DNA of 64,000 nucleotides, taken from NCBI RefSeq assembly GCF_024611995.1, contig NZ_CP102510.1, forward strand, positions 186,001 through 250,000, in the 5' to 3' direction. This document shows positions 20,101-28,635 of this stretch, one piece after another. Position numbers and translations under genes: made by a program. The notes beneath the pieces are model-generated. The model was not told the DNA's origin. It did no database searches and saw only the letters and a program-made list of their open reading frames with translations. Positions within the stretch are counted from its first letter, which is position 1. Every line of letters starts with the position of its first letter. Source of the DNA: Streptomyces sp. NBC_00162. Its GTDB lineage: Bacteria > Actinomycetota > Actinomycetes > Streptomycetales > Streptomycetaceae.

Positions 20101-23100
20101 CTCGGCGCGACCGTCCTGGTCACCGACGCCACCGGCGAGCCCGTCCTGTCGGGCGCGCTCCAGATCCGGCAGGCCTCCGCCGAGCAGCTGAAGGTCACCC
20201 GCTCCGAAGGCGACCACCTCTACCGCGTCGACTTCCAGCCGGTGGCCGAGCCCGCCCAGGCCGCCGCCCCGCGGCCCGCGACCACCCTGGTGATCGGCGG
20301 CACCGGAGCCCTCGCCGAGACCCTCGGCGCCACCTGGTCGGCGGGCCCCGAGCCGCTGCTCGCCGACGGGCCCGCCCCCGAGCGCATCGTCGTCGACGCG
20401 ACCACCACCGGGCCGGCCGACGCCGCCGAGCCGGCCACCCTGGCCGCGCTGGACCTCGTACAGCACCTGCTCACCGAGAAGACCGCGGAATCCGAGCTGG
20501 TCTGGATCACCCGCGACGCCGTCGCGGCCCGCCCCGAGGACACCGTGTCCGATCTCGCCCACGCCCCGCTGTGGGGCCTGGTGCGGGCCGTGCGCGGCGA
20601 GGTCCCCGACCGCACCCTGCGCCTGGTCGACCTCGACACCGCCACCCCCGACCGGGAGGCCCTCGCCGCCGCCCTCGCGACCGGCGACGAACCCGAACTG
20701 GTCCTGCGCGGCGGCGCCCTGTTCGCCCCCCGGCTCGTGCGCACCACGCGCGCCACGGCCGCCCACGGCGGCGAGGCCCTCACCCCGCCCGCCGGCGACG
20801 GACCCTGGCACCTGGACATCCGCGAGAAGGGCAGCATCGACAGCCTCGAACTCGTCACCGTCCCGGCAGCCGGCCCGCTCGGCCCCCACGAGGTACGCGT
20901 CGCCGTCCGCGCCGCGGGCATGAACTTCCGCGACGTCCTCAACGCGCTCGGCATGGTCGCCACGCCCAAGCTGGGCCTGGAGTTCGCCGGCACCGTCCTC
21001 GAGACCGGATCCGCCGTCACCCACCTGCGCCCGGGCGACCGGGCCATGGGCCTCGCGCTCGGCGCCTTCGGCACCGAGGTCCGCGGCGACGGCCACCTCA
21101 TGGCCGAGCTGCCCGACACCCTCACCTTCGAGGAGGGCGCGACGATCCCGCTCGCCTTCCTCACCGCGTACTACGCCCTCACCGACCTCGGAGCGCTGCG
21201 CCCCGGCGAGAAGCTCCTCGTCCACGCGGCGGCCGGCGGCGTCGGCATGGCCGCCGTCCAGCTCGCCCACCACCTGGGTGCCGAGGTCTACGGAACGGCC
21301 AGCCACCCCAAGTGGGACGCGCTGCGCGCCCTCGGACTGCCTGACGAGCGCATCGCCTCCTCCCGCGACACCGCCTTCGAGCAGCGGTGGCTGACCGCCA
21401 CCGGCGGGGCCGGCTTCGACGCCGTGCTGAACTCCCTCGCCGGGGAGTTCACCGACGCCTCGCTGCGCCTGCTGCCGCACGGCGGCCGCTTCCTGGAGAT
21501 GGGCAAGACCGACATCCGCGAAGCCGCCGCCGTCGCCGCCGCCCACCCGGGCGTCGCCTACAGCGCCTTCGACCTGATGTCGCTGGAGCCCGAGCACCTG
21601 CACCGGATGCTCACCGAGCTGTCCACCCTGCTCGCCGACCGGGTGATCGCCCCGCTGCCCTACCTCGCCTACGACGTACGGGAGGCCCCCGCGGCCTTCC
21701 GCCACATGGCGCAGGGCCGCCACACCGGCAAGCTGGTCCTCACCGTCGGCCGGGCGCTCGACCCGGAAGGCGTCGTCCTGCTCACCGGCGGCACCGGCGA
21801 ACTCGGCCGCAACCTGGCCGCGCACCTGGTCGCCGAACACGGTGTCCGCCACCTCGTCCTGACCTCCCGCCAGGGCATGGCCGCTCCCGGCGCGCAGGAT
21901 CTGGTGGCCGACCTCGAAGCCGCCGGCGCGGCCGGCGTGCGCATCCTGGCCTGCGACGTCTCGGACCGCGACGCGGTGGCCGGCCTGCTCGCCGAGGCCG
22001 GCAGCGAGCGCCCGCTGACGGGCGTGGTGCACCTCGCGGCCGTGATCGACGACGGCGTCGTGCACAACCAGACGCCCGAGCGGTTCGCCCGCGTCCTCGC
22101 CCCCAAGCTGGCGGGAGCCCGGCACCTGCACGAGCTCACCCGCGAGCTGGACCTGGCCGCCTTCGTCCTGTTCTCCTCGGTCGCCGGCACCCTCGGCTCG
22201 CCGGGCCAGTCCAACTACGGCGCCGCGAACGCCTTCCTGGACGCCCTCGCCGCCCACCGGCACAAGCTCGGCCTGCCCGCCACCAGCCTCGCCTGGGGCC
22301 TGTGGGCGCAGGGCGGCGCCGGAATGACCGCGCAGCTCGGCGAGGCGGAACTCGCCCGGATGCGCCGCCAGGGCGCCCAGGCCCTGACCGCCGCCGAGGG
22401 CCTCGCCCTCTTCGACGCGGCCCTGGCCCGCCCCGAACCGCACCTGGTGCCGCTCAAGCTCGACACGGCCCGCCTCGCGTCCGACGACTCCGGGGCGCGC
22501 CCGCCGGCCCTGCTGCGGGCCCTGGTCCGTACGCAGCCCAGGAAGGCCAAGGAGGCCGCCGAGCGCGGTTCGGCCTTCCGGGACCGGCTGGCCGCCCTGC
22601 CCGGCGAGGAACGCGAGGCGGAACTGCGCAAGTTCGTCCAGCAGGAGGTGACCGCGGTCCTTGGCCTGTCCGGCAGCGTCCCGCTCGACAAGCCCATGCG
22701 GGAGTTCGGCTGGGACTCCCTGATGGCCGTCGAGCTCAAGAACCGCCTCGCCCGCCACACACAGGTGGCCGTCCCCAACACGCTCGCCTTCGACTACCCC
22801 ACGCCGCGCGCCATCGCCGGCTACCTGCACGGCAAGCTCTCCTTCGACGGCTTCGGCGGCGCACCGCAGAGCGCGGCCGTCGCCGACACCCCGCCGCAGG
22901 ACCCGGCCCAGGCCGCCCAGTGGGCGGTGGCCCGGATCGGCGTCGAACGGCTGCGCCAGAGCGGCCTGCTGGACCGGCTGCTGGAACTGGCCGCACCCGC
23001 CACCGCCAAGGCCGAGGCCCCGGCCGACGCCCTGCAGACCGCCCAGGAACTGACCGACGACGAGATGGACGCGGCCCTGGACGCGGTTCTCGGCGGTATC

Positions 23101-23103
23101 TGA
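11119..23103 (+). CDS. Type I modular PKS, two modules: M3 KS-AT-DH-KR-ACP and M4 KS-AT-DH-ER-KR-ACP
   Basis: This 3994-aa PKS subunit starts at the ATG overlapping the previous stop. Its N-terminal coiled coil (residues about 4-35, [17 protein letters not shown]) looks like the classical partner of the acidic tail on the preceding subunit. M3: KS Cys208, AT Ser660 in GHSQG with YASH at 760 (methylmalonyl), DH His963, KR with LDD, ACP Ser1724. M4: KS Cys1959, AT Ser2435 in GHSIG with HAFH at 2541-2544 (malonyl), DH His2764 in [12 protein letters not shown] about 3230-3540 with GMNFRDVL and the NADPH loop [11 protein letters not shown] with GGTGELG near 3556 and IDD in place of LDD, ACP Ser3867 in GWDSL. 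M4 should therefore leave a fully reduced, unbranched unit. The C-terminus carries a docking tail and no thioesterase, so the chain moves on to another protein. The M4 KS-AT linker contains a 9-bp tandem repeat. Confidence 0.95.
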   Translation: MSASEVEKLEKLEAYLRRTANALVETEKELNAERASRTEPIAVVSMACRLPGGIDTPEGFWELLASGGDAVGGLPSRWDSLGVYDPDPEAVGKSYAREGGFIDGAEGFDAPFFGISPREALSMDPQQRLVLETSWEALERAGVRPDSLSESRTGVYLGTMSSDYGNQQGHDLNALDGYSTGNASSVVSGRVSYTLGLQGPAVTVDTACSSSLVSIHLAVQALRQGECELALAGGVTVMSTPALFVEFSRLKGMAADGRCKSFSAGADGAGWAEGAGVIVLKKLSAAQRDGDPVLAVIRGSAVNQDGRSQGLTAPNGPSQQRVIHDALEAARLTPADIDAIEAHGTGTPLGDPIEAGALAEVFGPDRDGKRPVYLGSSKSNIGHAQAAAGVIGVIKMVLALEHGVLPKTLHAEEPSPHIEWKSSGLELLNDARAWERGAERTRRAGVSSFGLSGTNAHVVLEEPPTATQAPSGEPTGAAPLPVVVSGRDEAALREQAGRWADWLSSGRIELPLADVAVTAARHRSHFESRASVVAADSAGLVEALRALAEGDSHDAVVTGSAQERGKVVFVYPGQGSQWVGMGRELLAQNPVFAETIDACDAALRPFTGWSVREVLAGEEGDHPPFDRVDVVQPALFAMGVGLSAVWRSLGVEPSAVVGHSQGEVVAAVVSGALTLEQGSQIVAQRSQAVLACAGQGGMALIERPVAEVEEFLAPYGEALSVAAVNTSGSTVISGQADAITKIVAELSEQNVYARKINVDYASHNAQMDPLLPALADGFTGIVPTGTDIAFYSTVTGQVADGTALDGTYWCRNLREPVRFDRALNQLLDDGHGVFVEISAHPVLSMPLTDGSAERGGIVVGSLARQHGEPAQLLRNLGLLHVQGHTLDWDRVLGAGSLVQLPSYAFQRAQYWIDTPKTSGDVRGVGLDVSDHPWLGAVTSLADGEGHLFTGRISLAEHPWLAGHAAFGSVLVPGTGLLELALTAAHHVGAPGVAELVLTEPLLLGTDGAVRLQVAVGAPDSTGRRPVTVYSRPEGSDEEWRRHATGELAEAADVTDPTEGDTFAELAQWPVAGAESVDLDGFYEGFRARGLDYGPAFQGLTELWRKGDTAYGLIRLPEGLTADDFGVHPALLDAALHTLMGVRDEEARQRVFMPFEWTGVELLAAGATELRVRIDVASGVDEHLALTVADGAGHPVVRARGLAIREASAEQIRAGERAEHLYHVEFRPTRTPGDAEPAGETWALEADAAIAAALGAHVFADVDALLTHLAEGVDAPARVLVDATGDAPAADARELTASTLGTLQLLLAEPRLEQTELVWLTRCAVDAGDGVADLAHAALWGLLRAARAEHADRVIRLVDLGNDRARDDLALAPALTLTDEPEIALRDGEIRTARLVRTAKASDAPRLNPDGSVLVTGGTGELGRAVARHLVTVHGVRHLVLSSRRGPEAPGAADLVAELEAAGAETVRILAADVSDRTQAEALLADTDRPWTGVFHLAAVLDDGLLVSQDAERLARVWQPKAEAALHLHELTQGLDLAAFVLFSSAAGVLGGAGQSNYAAANTFLDALAAHRRADGLPATSLSWGLWQQAGQGLTAALGQAELARMRRMGIGALTEQQGLAALDTALGSPHPHLVPVKLDLVTLQRRPDEVPALLRALVRAPKKRVGGAATAPSGLREQLAAQPAAERLSSLVRLVQREAAVVLGVATADGIGAQQVLKELGIDSLMAVELRRRLSSETGVPLPSTLAFDYPTPTAIAGLLLDKLDLTTGKPKQNQKSKTLRHAPAPAADDPIAVVSMACRLPGGIDTPEAYWNLLASGSDAISELPSRWDSLGVYDPDPEAVGKSYAREGGFIEAAADFDAAFFGISQREALSMDPQQRLVLETAWEALERAGIRPGSLSESRTGVYLGAMSSDYGEQGRELDAFDGYVSTGNASSVVSGRVSYALGLQGPAVTVDTACSSSLVSLHLAASALRQGECELALVGGVTVMSTPRLFVEFSRLKGMAPDGRCKSFSALADGAGWSDGVGILVLKRLSAAERDGDRVLAVIRGSAVNQDGRSQGLTAPNGPAQQRVILDALEAARLTPADIDAVEAHGTGTPLGDPIEAGALAEVFGPDRDENRPVYLGSSKSNIGHAQAAAGVAGVMKMILALQHETLPKTLYVDEPSPHIAWDGSGLELLRDARPWTREAARTRRAGVSSFGLSGTNAHVVLEEPPAAVPAPPATATGAIAATGATEATEATEPAIATEATEATQATNAPLPLVLSGRDEAALRTQAARWADWLEGHPDVPPADLAYTAARHRTHFEHRAALTVTTTAEAVTALRALADGRTPAGAAEGTAADGPLAVLFTGQGSQRPGMGRALHAALPVFRQAFDAVCAALDPHLDQPLAALVLGGSALVHETEYAQPALFAVETALFRQWEAWGVRPAAVAGHSIGELAAAHVAGVLTLDDAARLVAARGRLMQACERGGAMASVEASEAEVIEALDTLEVRAGAAQRISIAGINGPAQTVVSGDEAAVAAVAGWFTELGRRTRRLTVSHAFHSPHMDAMLDAYRQVAEEITFAAPRIPVVSTVTGTRMGPDLAPGEGLRSAAYWVRQVRDAVRFLDAVRTLEADGIGRHLECGPGAVLAAMGAACVTDPAVFVASQRAPKDPDQAPDEVRALVEALGALHVSGQEPDWDQVFTDRPAPARAAELAAGLPTYAFQRERFWLEPARGTARGARDTGLVPAGHPWLAAVLTLADGEGQLLSGRLSLADHPWLADHAVFGSVLVPGTGLLDLALAAARAVGSERVAELTLAQPLVLATGEPLRLQVKVGAPDAEGRRKIAVHSQPEASADPAAWTLHASGELADDPAAETPEGLAELAHWPVPGAEPVALDGFYEQLGGEGLAYGPAFRGLTALARQGDVAYGHVTLPEPLRQGVDGHGVHPALLDAALHVLAGVTPGSEQPEGTVLLPFAWTDVTLYATDSTELRVRIALDPREPADDARSAAAGLGATVLVTDATGEPVLSGALQIRQASAEQLKVTRSEGDHLYRVDFQPVAEPAQAAAPRPATTLVIGGTGALAETLGATWSAGPEPLLADGPAPERIVVDATTTGPADAAEPATLAALDLVQHLLTEKTAESELVWITRDAVAARPEDTVSDLAHAPLWGLVRAVRGEVPDRTLRLVDLDTATPDREALAAALATGDEPELVLRGGALFAPRLVRTTRATAAHGGEALTPPAGDGPWHLDIREKGSIDSLELVTVPAAGPLGPHEVRVAVRAAGMNFRDVLNALGMVATPKLGLEFAGTVLETGSAVTHLRPGDRAMGLALGAFGTEVRGDGHLMAELPDTLTFEEGATIPLAFLTAYYALTDLGALRPGEKLLVHAAAGGVGMAAVQLAHHLGAEVYGTASHPKWDALRALGLPDERIASSRDTAFEQRWLTATGGAGFDAVLNSLAGEFTDASLRLLPHGGRFLEMGKTDIREAAAVAAAHPGVAYSAFDLMSLEPEHLHRMLTELSTLLADRVIAPLPYLAYDVREAPAAFRHMAQGRHTGKLVLTVGRALDPEGVVLLTGGTGELGRNLAAHLVAEHGVRHLVLTSRQGMAAPGAQDLVADLEAAGAAGVRILACDVSDRDAVAGLLAEAGSERPLTGVVHLAAVIDDGVVHNQTPERFARVLAPKLAGARHLHELTRELDLAAFVLFSSVAGTLGSPGQSNYGAANAFLDALAAHRHKLGLPATSLAWGLWAQGGAGMTAQLGEAELARMRRQGAQALTAAEGLALFDAALARPEPHLVPLKLDTARLASDDSGARPPALLRALVRTQPRKAKEAAERGSAFRDRLAALPGEEREAELRKFVQQEVTAVLGLSGSVPLDKPMREFGWDSLMAVELKNRLARHTQVAVPNTLAFDYPTPRAIAGYLHGKLSFDGFGGAPQSAAVADTPPQDPAQAAQWAVARIGVERLRQSGLLDRLLELAAPATAKAEAPADALQTAQELTDDEMDAALDAVLGGI
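17797..17890 (+). repeat. 9-bp-type tandem repeat coding for an Ala-Thr-Glu linker between KS and AT of M4
   Basis: Units close to GCGACCGAA (Ala-Thr-Glu), with variants GCGACCGGA and GCGACTCAA, repeat across this stretch in frame. They encode a run of ATG/ATE/ATQ triplets in the KS-AT linker. The other modules in the window have shorter, non-repetitive linkers here. The unit shares GCGACC with the hexamer array at 33427-33498. Confidence 0.8.
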
Positions 23104-23105
23104 CC

Positions 23106-23139
23106 CCCGGGGCCGGCCTCCCCCCGGGCCGGCCCCGGG
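23106..23139 (+). terminator. GC-rich hairpin just after the PKS stop, possible terminator
   Basis: The arms 23106-23117 and 23128-23139 are perfect reverse complements (12 bp) around a 10-nt loop, starting 2 bases after the PKS stop codon. No T-run follows, so this is a GC-type Streptomyces hairpin terminator at best. Confidence 0.5.
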
Positions 23140-23153
23140 CCCCTTCCCCCCAC

Positions 23154-23327
23154 CGCGGTTCCCCGCCGCGAACCCGACCGACAACCCCTCAGCGCGCCGT
23201 CCTCCTCACGGCCCGCCTGGGCAAGCGCCACGAGGTCCAGCGGCCTGCACCCGTCGCCGCGCGGGCCCGCAAGCTGCCGTCCCTGTCCTTTCAGCCGTTC
23301 CGCGCGTCGGGCGCCTGGGCCTCTTGA
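23154..23327 (+). pseudogene. Decayed remnant of an acyl-CoA carboxylase epsilon subunit
   Basis: The last 45 residues (from 23190) read VLLTARL, then RARKLP, then PFRASGAWAS and a stop. This matches the C-terminus of the intact epsilon-subunit gene at 31367-31750 (LLTARL, RTRKLP, PFRAPGAWAS). Just upstream and in another frame is ANPTDNPS, corresponding to the conserved RGNPTAEE motif, so a frameshift separates the two parts. No start codon or N-terminal part remains. It lies directly behind the PKS stop. It is read as a broken paralogue left by a rearrangement and is unlikely to give a functional protein. Confidence 0.75.
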
Positions 23328-23369
23328 GATCCTCACCAGGGTGAACGCCGGTGATTCCGGCAGGCACCA

Positions 23370-23745
23370 CTACGCGGCACCACTCTGCGTTCCTGTTTTG
23401 TCGACCGCCGTCACTCCGGGAGCCGCTTTGTTGTTTGTGGTTGGTCTACCGGCCCGTGTGCGTTCTTTGATGCCCTCGGGCAGTTTGACGGTCTTGCCGA
23501 CGTCGTGGCGGTTGGCAGGGTGTCGGTTCTTGGGGCCGGGAGGGCGGCCGGGTCCTGGCCGGGATGGTTTCGGTGTCTGGGCCGGCAGGCCGGGTTCGGG
23601 CGGAGGTTCCTGAATCCCTGGCGGACGCGGGTCGGGGTCAGTCGACCGTGGGAGACGGGCCGTTCCCAGGGGTGGCGGAGATCGGGGGCGGTCTTGCGGG
23701 GGAGGCGGAGTTGGGTGTGGGCGGCGATGACCAGCCAGACACCTC
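23370..23745 (-). pseudogene. Remnant of a transposase C-terminus (frameshifted)
   Basis: On the minus strand, one frame reads VWLVIAAHTQLRLP and then HPWERP, GRLTPTRVRQGFRN. The neighbouring frame continues PKPSRPGPGRPPGPKNR and NRHDVGKTVKLPE before a stop. From memory, these blocks in this order are the C-terminal end of a transposase family common in Streptomyces genomes; the exact IS family cannot be confirmed here. At least one frameshift lies between the blocks, and a stop codon directly precedes the first, so the N-terminal catalytic part is missing. I found no terminal inverted repeats or target duplication. The remnant sits at the left edge of the rearranged accessory segment. Confidence 0.65.
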
Positions 23746-24290
23746 ACGTTCCTCCGCCGTCAAACCAGTCGAGCCGCGTCCTCGAACAATGGCCTCGGGG
23801 TAGTGGCTAGAGGCATCGAGGCCAAGTCCAGCGAAGACATCCGCTCGGCGCCCGTGGCGCGTCACCAACGGCTCTTGTGTGACAGCGGCCATGAAGGCGC
23901 CGAGCACCGCCGCTCTCTGGAAAGGTCTGTTGACCGGGTCGAATGAAGGCATCTGCTCCGGCGCCCGCACGACCGCCATTCTCGGTGTTCATGGGACCTG
24001 GACACTCACGTGATCACCAGCACCGTGCCTGCACTCGTACCCGGCCCCGACCTCCCGGCAGACCAGGGCAACCCGCCACCAGCCCACCGAATCACGGCAC
24101 TTCACGCCGAACCATCTTCACGCAAAGGCCCTGGGATTCCACCCCTCACCGGCGCATTGTTCCAGGCGAATCCAAGTGGAATCCGATGATGATGCGAGGG
24201 AAATTCAAGCGGTACTCGGGCGGTCCGCCCCCGGTCAGAGCAGCCGGAATTCCGGTGCGCCGTGCGACGGTGCCGCGCGCAGACGGAAAG
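23746..24290. other. About 550 bp with no supported gene
   Basis: Short open frames exist on both strands, including a minus-strand one at 23638-23979. None has a convincing ribosome binding site, codon pattern or recognisable domain. Together with the neighbouring remnants it looks like degraded sequence. Confidence 0.5.
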
Positions 24291-24329
24291 GGCTGCCGCG
24301 GGCCTCCTGGCGGGAGGTCCGCGGCAGCC
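24291..24329 (-). terminator. Terminator-like hairpin ending the leftward P450/acyltransferase/exporter operon
   Basis: The arms 24291-24307 and 24313-24329 pair over 17 bp with one G-U wobble and a 5-nt loop. The hairpin lies 28 bp beyond the stop of the small gene at 24357-24539. No clear T-run follows on the minus strand. Confidence 0.6.
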
Positions 24330-24356
24330 CCGGCAGCGCGGCGGGAAAGCCGCGTG

Positions 24357-24539
24357 TCACCCGGTCTTGCGCCGGAAGTACCGCTTCTGTCCGGCCGGGC
24401 CGCTCATGCCCTTGACCCTCAGACGGCCGTCCTCGTGCGCCTGCCGCGCCCGGCTGTCGTTGCCCTTGCGCTCGAGGGCCTCACGGAATTTCCGGCGGGC
24501 GTCGTTCTCCTCGACATTGCTCTGCGGCGTATCGGTCAT
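24357..24539 (-). CDS. 60-aa basic protein of the DUF5302 type (copy 1)
   Basis: This small, highly charged protein has the core KFREALERK, then GMSGPAGQKRYFRRKTG at the C-terminus. From memory this is the pattern of the actinobacterial DUF5302 family, whose function is unknown. It has no signal peptide or membrane segment. The start is well supported: AGGAGGT lies 5 bases before the ATG. A second copy of the same length at 30885-31067 shares the last 14 residues (SAGQ/PAGQ-KRYFRRKTG) and the same leader around the ribosome binding site. It is the last gene of a leftward run after the MFS exporter (94 bp away), and the hairpin at 24291-24329 follows. I infer no function beyond its repeated pairing with an exporter gene. 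Confidence 0.8.
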   Translation of the reverse strand: MTDTPQSNVEENDARRKFREALERKGNDSRARQAHEDGRLRVKGMSGPAGQKRYFRRKTG

Positions 24540-24633
24540 ACATACCTCCTGGACGCGATGTGCAGCACGGCCGGCCTGACAGGGACGTCCGGGACTGGCG
24601 AGCCATCTTTTTGTTGGGGGAAAGGAATTCGGC

Positions 24634-26142
24634 CTATGCCGGGTCGGGCACGAGACCGCCGGCGGTGAGGTCCGTCCGCTCGGCCTTCCCGGCGGGCCCG
24701 GCCTCCGCGTCCGCCGGCTTGCTGCGGGGCAGCAGCGGGGCGAGGGCGGCGGTCAGCAGGAAGGCGGCGACGTTGTACCAGAGAGTGAGGGAGACGGCGG
24801 AGCTGAAGTCGGCGGCTCGCGCCGCGGCCGTCCCCGCGGTGTCCGGGCCCACGAGCCCGAAGAGGACGGCCCCGACGACCGCGATGCCGATCGCGGCACC
24901 GAACTGCGTGGCGGCGTTGACCACGCCGGACCCGGCGCCCGCGTCCTCGGGGGGCAGGTCACCGAGCACGGCCGTGGCGAGGATGGGCGTGCTCAACCCC
25001 ATGCCCAGGCCCATGAGGAAGGCCGTGCCGGCCACGTACGGCCACGTCAGTCCAGCGCCCTGGGTGTGCACGACGCCGATCGCGGCCAGGGAGCTCAGCG
25101 CCATAATGAGGGCGCCCGCCGCCACGAACAGGCGTTCCCGGGTGGCCCCGAAGCGCCAGCCGAGCTGGAACGTGGCGACGATGCCCAGCGGCCACGCCGC
25201 GATGGCGAGTGCCGTGTCGCCCACCGACCAGCCCAGACCGAACTGGAGGTGGTAGGTGAGCACGAAGGAGAACGAGGTGATGCCGGTGAACGCGAGCAGG
25301 GTCACGACCAGGCCGGCGGAGAAGGAGCGGTGGCGGAACAGGGTGGGGGGCACGAGAGCGGAGCCGTTCTTCGCCTGCCTCCTGCGCTCGTGGACCACGA
25401 ACGCGAGGAACAGTGGCACCGAGGCGGCCAACACCACGAACATCCAGGCGGGCCAGCCCTGTTCGCGGCCCTGGACGAGCGGGAACATCAGGCTCAGAGA
25501 GGCCGCGGTCAGCAGGACCACGCCGGGCATGTCGAGCTGCGGGCGCTCGTCGGCGCGGAAGGAGGGCAGCGACCGGGCTCCGAGGATCAGCGCGAGAATC
25601 CCGATCGGGACGTTGACGAAGAACACCGTCCGCCAGCCGAGGCCCATCAGGTCGAGGTCGGTGAGCAGACCGCCCAGCAGCGGTCCCCCGATGCTGCCGA
25701 GGCTGAGCAGACCGCCCACCAGACCGGCGGCCAGGGCCCACTCCTTGCGGTCGAATGTCCGGACGATGACGGCCATGACTTGGGGAAGCATGAGGGCGGC
25801 CATGAACCCCTGCGTGAAGCGGCCGGCGATCAGCATGCCCGGGGAGACGGCCAGACCGCACAGGGCGGACGCCACGGTGAACAGGGCGACACCGGTCATG
25901 AAGACCCGCTTGGCCCCGAAGACGTCACCGAGTCGCCCCCCGGTGATCAGGAACATGGAGAAGGCGAGGGCGTAGCCGGCCATGGTCCACTGTGCGGAGG
26001 CGAAGCCGATCTCCATGTCCCGCTGGATGCTGGGCAGGGCGACGGTGACGATGTTGGCGTCGAGGCCGTCGAGGAAGGAGGCGATGCCGAGTACGCCCAG
26101 GGCGACCCATCGCGCGCGTCCGGACTGTGCTGTGTCTGTCAC
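24634..26142 (-). CDS. MFS drug exporter, DHA2 (EmrB/QacA) type, 14 membrane helices
   Basis: The 502-aa hydrophobic protein fits the length and pattern of the 14-helix proton-driven multidrug antiporters of the DHA2 family. It has an N-terminal helix with SFLDGLDANIVTVALPSI, GGRLGDVFGAKRVF in the loop between helices 2 and 3 (the MFS motif A region), and alternating hydrophobic segments throughout. The C-terminal tail is charged and probably cytoplasmic. Its likely role is export of, and self-resistance to, the cluster's product. It lies 103 bp after the ketoacyl synthase III-like gene in the same leftward run. A truncated homologue on the opposite strand at 29943-30780 aligns with its second half. 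Confidence 0.9.
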   Translation of the reverse strand: MTDTAQSGRARWVALGVLGIASFLDGLDANIVTVALPSIQRDMEIGFASAQWTMAGYALAFSMFLITGGRLGDVFGAKRVFMTGVALFTVASALCGLAVSPGMLIAGRFTQGFMAALMLPQVMAVIVRTFDRKEWALAAGLVGGLLSLGSIGGPLLGGLLTDLDLMGLGWRTVFFVNVPIGILALILGARSLPSFRADERPQLDMPGVVLLTAASLSLMFPLVQGREQGWPAWMFVVLAASVPLFLAFVVHERRRQAKNGSALVPPTLFRHRSFSAGLVVTLLAFTGITSFSFVLTYHLQFGLGWSVGDTALAIAAWPLGIVATFQLGWRFGATRERLFVAAGALIMALSSLAAIGVVHTQGAGLTWPYVAGTAFLMGLGMGLSTPILATAVLGDLPPEDAGAGSGVVNAATQFGAAIGIAVVGAVLFGLVGPDTAGTAAARAADFSSAVSLTLWYNVAAFLLTAALAPLLPRSKPADAEAGPAGKAERTDLTAGGLVPDPA

Positions 26143-26245
26143 GTGATCAGCTCCTGGGAGAGGGGTGGGGGGTGGCGCGGTCCCGCCGGACCTGCCGCGC
26201 GGCGCTCCCGCCGTGCCGCCGCCCGGGGGCGGCGGCAGGCCGGGT

Positions 26246-27265
26246 TCACACCTCGAAGACGGCGCTCGCCCAGCTCATGCCGCGTCCGACGGCGGCCAGG
26301 GCGACGTGGTCGCCCTGCCGGAGGGCGTTGTGCTCGACGTCCCGGGCCAGGGCGAACAGCGGGTCGGCGGCACCGAGGTGCCCGTAGTCCTCGGCGAGCG
26401 GCAGGTTGGTGCGCTCCGCGGGGAAGTCCAGGGCTGCGACGAGTCCCGCCATCGCCGGCTGGTTGTCGAAGGGCAGGTTGAGCCGGGCCAGGTCGGTGAA
26501 ATCGACACCGGCCCGCTTGCAGGCGCGTTCCACGACGAGCCGGTACTGGGCGCGGGAGTGGGCGCCGAACGCGGAGATCTTCTCGTGGTCGTCGCCGAAG
26601 TACTCCTTCACCTCGGCGATGCCCCGTACTCTCGGTGCGCCGCCCGCCGCGCCAGGCGTGCCGAAGGGGGCCGCCGCGCCTCCCGCGTCGAGGCGGAAGA
26701 AGTCGACGTAGGTGCCGTCCGTGGTGATGTCGCTCGCGCGCCAGCGCAGCCGGTCGTGACCGCGGCGGGCGACCGCCGCGACTGCACCGTCCGAGAAGCA
26801 GCCCGCCCCCGTCTCCAGCCGGTTCCAGTAGGGCTCGGCGACGCGGCTGGCCGCGACCACCACGGCCGTCCGGTACTCGGGATGGGTGGCGAACTTCCCG
26901 GCAACCAGGTCGAACGCGGCGACGCCCGACGAGCACGCCTGGGTCAACAGGACCGCCTCCGCGCCGTCGGCGCCGAGCCGGTGCAGGAGGCTCGCCGCCG
27001 CGTCCCAGTACAGGTACTCGGTGATGTCGGTGACCGCGAGGACCAGCAGGTCGATGTCGCCGGCGTCCGTGCCGGCGGCGTCCAGCGCCTTCCGTACAGC
27101 CCGGTACGACAGGTCCGTCAGGCCCACCCCTTCGGGACACCGGTGCATGTAGCGGCTCGCGTAGGTGCGGACCCGCTCGATGTCCTCGGTGTACTCGGCG
27201 GCGACGTCCAGCACCGGTACCTCGTCGCCGAGTTCGTAGCCGAGCGCCATCAGGCCGAAGCTCAT
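26246..27265 (-). CDS. Ketoacyl synthase III (FabH)-like protein, probable acyltransferase
   Basis: The 339-aa thiolase-fold protein has the nucleophile Cys111 in LLTQACSSGVAAFDL, the KAS III position. The canonical FabH His and Asn motifs are not present as such. Where FabH has a PHQAN-like motif this protein has LNLPFDNQ (about 263-269), and where FabH has GN it has YGHLGAAD, giving His296 and Asp301. From memory, a Cys-His-Asp arrangement is described for CerJ-type KAS III homologues that transfer acyl groups to hydroxyls instead of condensing carbon chains. I therefore favour an ester-forming tailoring acyltransferase over a starter ketosynthase. The start is supported by AAGGAG 6 bases before the ATG. 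The gene follows the P450 by 37 bp and is probably co-transcribed with it. Confidence 0.8.
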   Translation of the reverse strand: MSFGLMALGYELGDEVPVLDVAAEYTEDIERVRTYASRYMHRCPEGVGLTDLSYRAVRKALDAAGTDAGDIDLLVLAVTDITEYLYWDAAASLLHRLGADGAEAVLLTQACSSGVAAFDLVAGKFATHPEYRTAVVVAASRVAEPYWNRLETGAGCFSDGAVAAVARRGHDRLRWRASDITTDGTYVDFFRLDAGGAAAPFGTPGAAGGAPRVRGIAEVKEYFGDDHEKISAFGAHSRAQYRLVVERACKRAGVDFTDLARLNLPFDNQPAMAGLVAALDFPAERTNLPLAEDYGHLGAADPLFALARDVEHNALRQGDHVALAAVGRGMSWASAVFEV

Positions 27266-27302
27266 GTGATCTCCTTGTCTGGGGCCCCTCCGGGCCGTGC
27301 CG

Positions 27303-28508
27303 CTACCAGGTGACCGGCAGCCGGTGCACGCCGTAGATGGCCATGTCGGTACACAGGGGTATCTCCTCGGCCGGAACAGCCATCCGCAGGCGCGGGAACC
27401 GGCGCAGCAGGGCGGCGTACGCGATCCGCAGCTCGACCCGTGCGAGATGGTGTCCGAGGCACTGATGCACGCCGTGCCCGAACGACAGGTGGCCGCCCGG
27501 CTTCCGCCCGGGGTCGAACCGCTCCGGGTCGCCGTCGAAGCGCCGCGGATCGCGGTTCGCGGCCGACAGGGAGAGCACGAGGCACTCACCGGCCGAGATC
27601 CGGTGGCCGCCCAGGTCGACGTCGGTCAGCGCGGTCCGCATCAGCCCCGCCCGGAAGAGCGGGAGGTACCGCAGCAGTTCCTCGACGGCGCTGTCGAGGA
27701 GGTCCGGCTCGGCCCTCAGCCCGGCCCACTGGTCCGGATGGCTCAGCAGGGTGTAGACGCCGAGTCCGAGCATGCTCGCCGTGGTCTCGTGGCCGGCGAT
27801 CAGCACCACCAGCGCCACGGTCGCGATCTCCTGGTCGGAGAGCTCGTTCCCTTCGATCAGGCCGCTGATCAGGTCCGCCCCGGGCGCCGCGCGTCTGCGC
27901 GGCACGAGCCCGCCGAGGTAGGCGAGCATGCCGGCGTACGCGCCGTGGGTCTCCTCCTGCGTGGAGTCCAGCCGGAAGAAGGTGGCCACGTCGTGACGGA
28001 ACATGTCCTGCTCGGCGTACGGCACGCCGAGGATCTCGCAGATCAGCAGCGTCGGGATCGGGACGGCGAACTCGGCGACGAGGTCGGCTCCGCGCCCCGC
28101 GGCCTCCAGCGCGTCCAGCCGCTGCTCGACGATCTCCTCGATCCGGGGCGCCAGTTCCCTGATCCGTCGCGCCGTGAAGTGCTTGGTGAGGAGCTTGCGG
28201 TAGCGGGTGTGCTCCGGTGGGTCCATACCGATGAACTGGCCGGGCTCCGCGGGTGTGATCCTCTCCGTGCCGAACGGGTGGTCGAAGGCGGCGTGGTGGT
28301 GCAGTTCCTGCCGTGCGCTGAACCGCTGGTCGGCGAGGACGGACCGCACCAGGGAGTGGCTGGTGACCAGCCAGCCCCTGTGCCCGTCCGGGAACAGCAT
28401 CGGGGTGACGGGGTCCCGGTCCCGGAACACCCCCAGTTCGAGGGGTGGGTCGAGAGGCGAGGGCCGCTCTGTGGGCAGCTTGACCGGCTGGCACAGGGTG
28501 TTGCGCAC
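27303..28508 (-). CDS. Cytochrome P450 (CYP105/107-like bacterial class I)
   Basis: The 401-aa soluble P450 has all the key motifs: the I-helix oxygen-activation motif AGHETT (238-243), the ExxR motif in EELLR (276-280), and the heme-binding loop FGHGVHQCLGHHLAR with the thiolate ligand Cys350. The start is a GTG with a purine-rich site upstream. It would hydroxylate or epoxidise the polyketide and needs ferredoxin and reductase partners; the only ferredoxin in the window is at 42353. It leads the leftward group P450, KAS III-like, MFS, DUF5302-like. Immediately upstream, in the same direction, is a decayed PKS 3' end, suggesting this P450 once followed a working PKS gene. Confidence 0.93.
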   Translation of the reverse strand: MRNTLCQPVKLPTERPSPLDPPLELGVFRDRDPVTPMLFPDGHRGWLVTSHSLVRSVLADQRFSARQELHHHAAFDHPFGTERITPAEPGQFIGMDPPEHTRYRKLLTKHFTARRIRELAPRIEEIVEQRLDALEAAGRGADLVAEFAVPIPTLLICEILGVPYAEQDMFRHDVATFFRLDSTQEETHGAYAGMLAYLGGLVPRRRAAPGADLISGLIEGNELSDQEIATVALVVLIAGHETTASMLGLGVYTLLSHPDQWAGLRAEPDLLDSAVEELLRYLPLFRAGLMRTALTDVDLGGHRISAGECLVLSLSAANRDPRRFDGDPERFDPGRKPGGHLSFGHGVHQCLGHHLARVELRIAYAALLRRFPRLRMAVPAEEIPLCTDMAIYGVHRLPVTW

Positions 28509-28635
28509 GTCCTACTCCATCTCGCTGGCATCTCGGAGGCCCCTCCAGCTTCGCGACGAGCCCTGGACACGCGCTCGAGCCGACCTCGAGCGGCGCCGCC
28601 GGGCCGCCGGGCCGCGCCCGGCCCGGCCCGGTCAA

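Noticed and set aside
13645..23184. Very long minus-strand open frame opposite the M3-M4 PKS gene
   Set aside because: A shadow of the GC-rich coding strand: low-complexity Gly/Arg/Ala-rich translation, no domains, and the plus-strand frame has perfect PKS motifs.
23638..23979. Minus-strand 113-aa frame partly upstream of the transposase remnant
   Set aside because: No ribosome binding site, no recognisable motif, and its 3' half overlaps the remnant in a different frame.
23943..24668. Plus-strand 241-aa frame opposite the first DUF5302-like gene
   Set aside because: Arg/Pro/Ala-rich shadow without domain; the minus-strand small gene has a strong ribosome binding site and a paralogue.
25066..26481. 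Plus-strand 471-aa frame opposite the MFS exporter
   Set aside because: Highly charged low-complexity translation that mirrors the transporter; the minus strand has clear membrane helices and MFS motifs.
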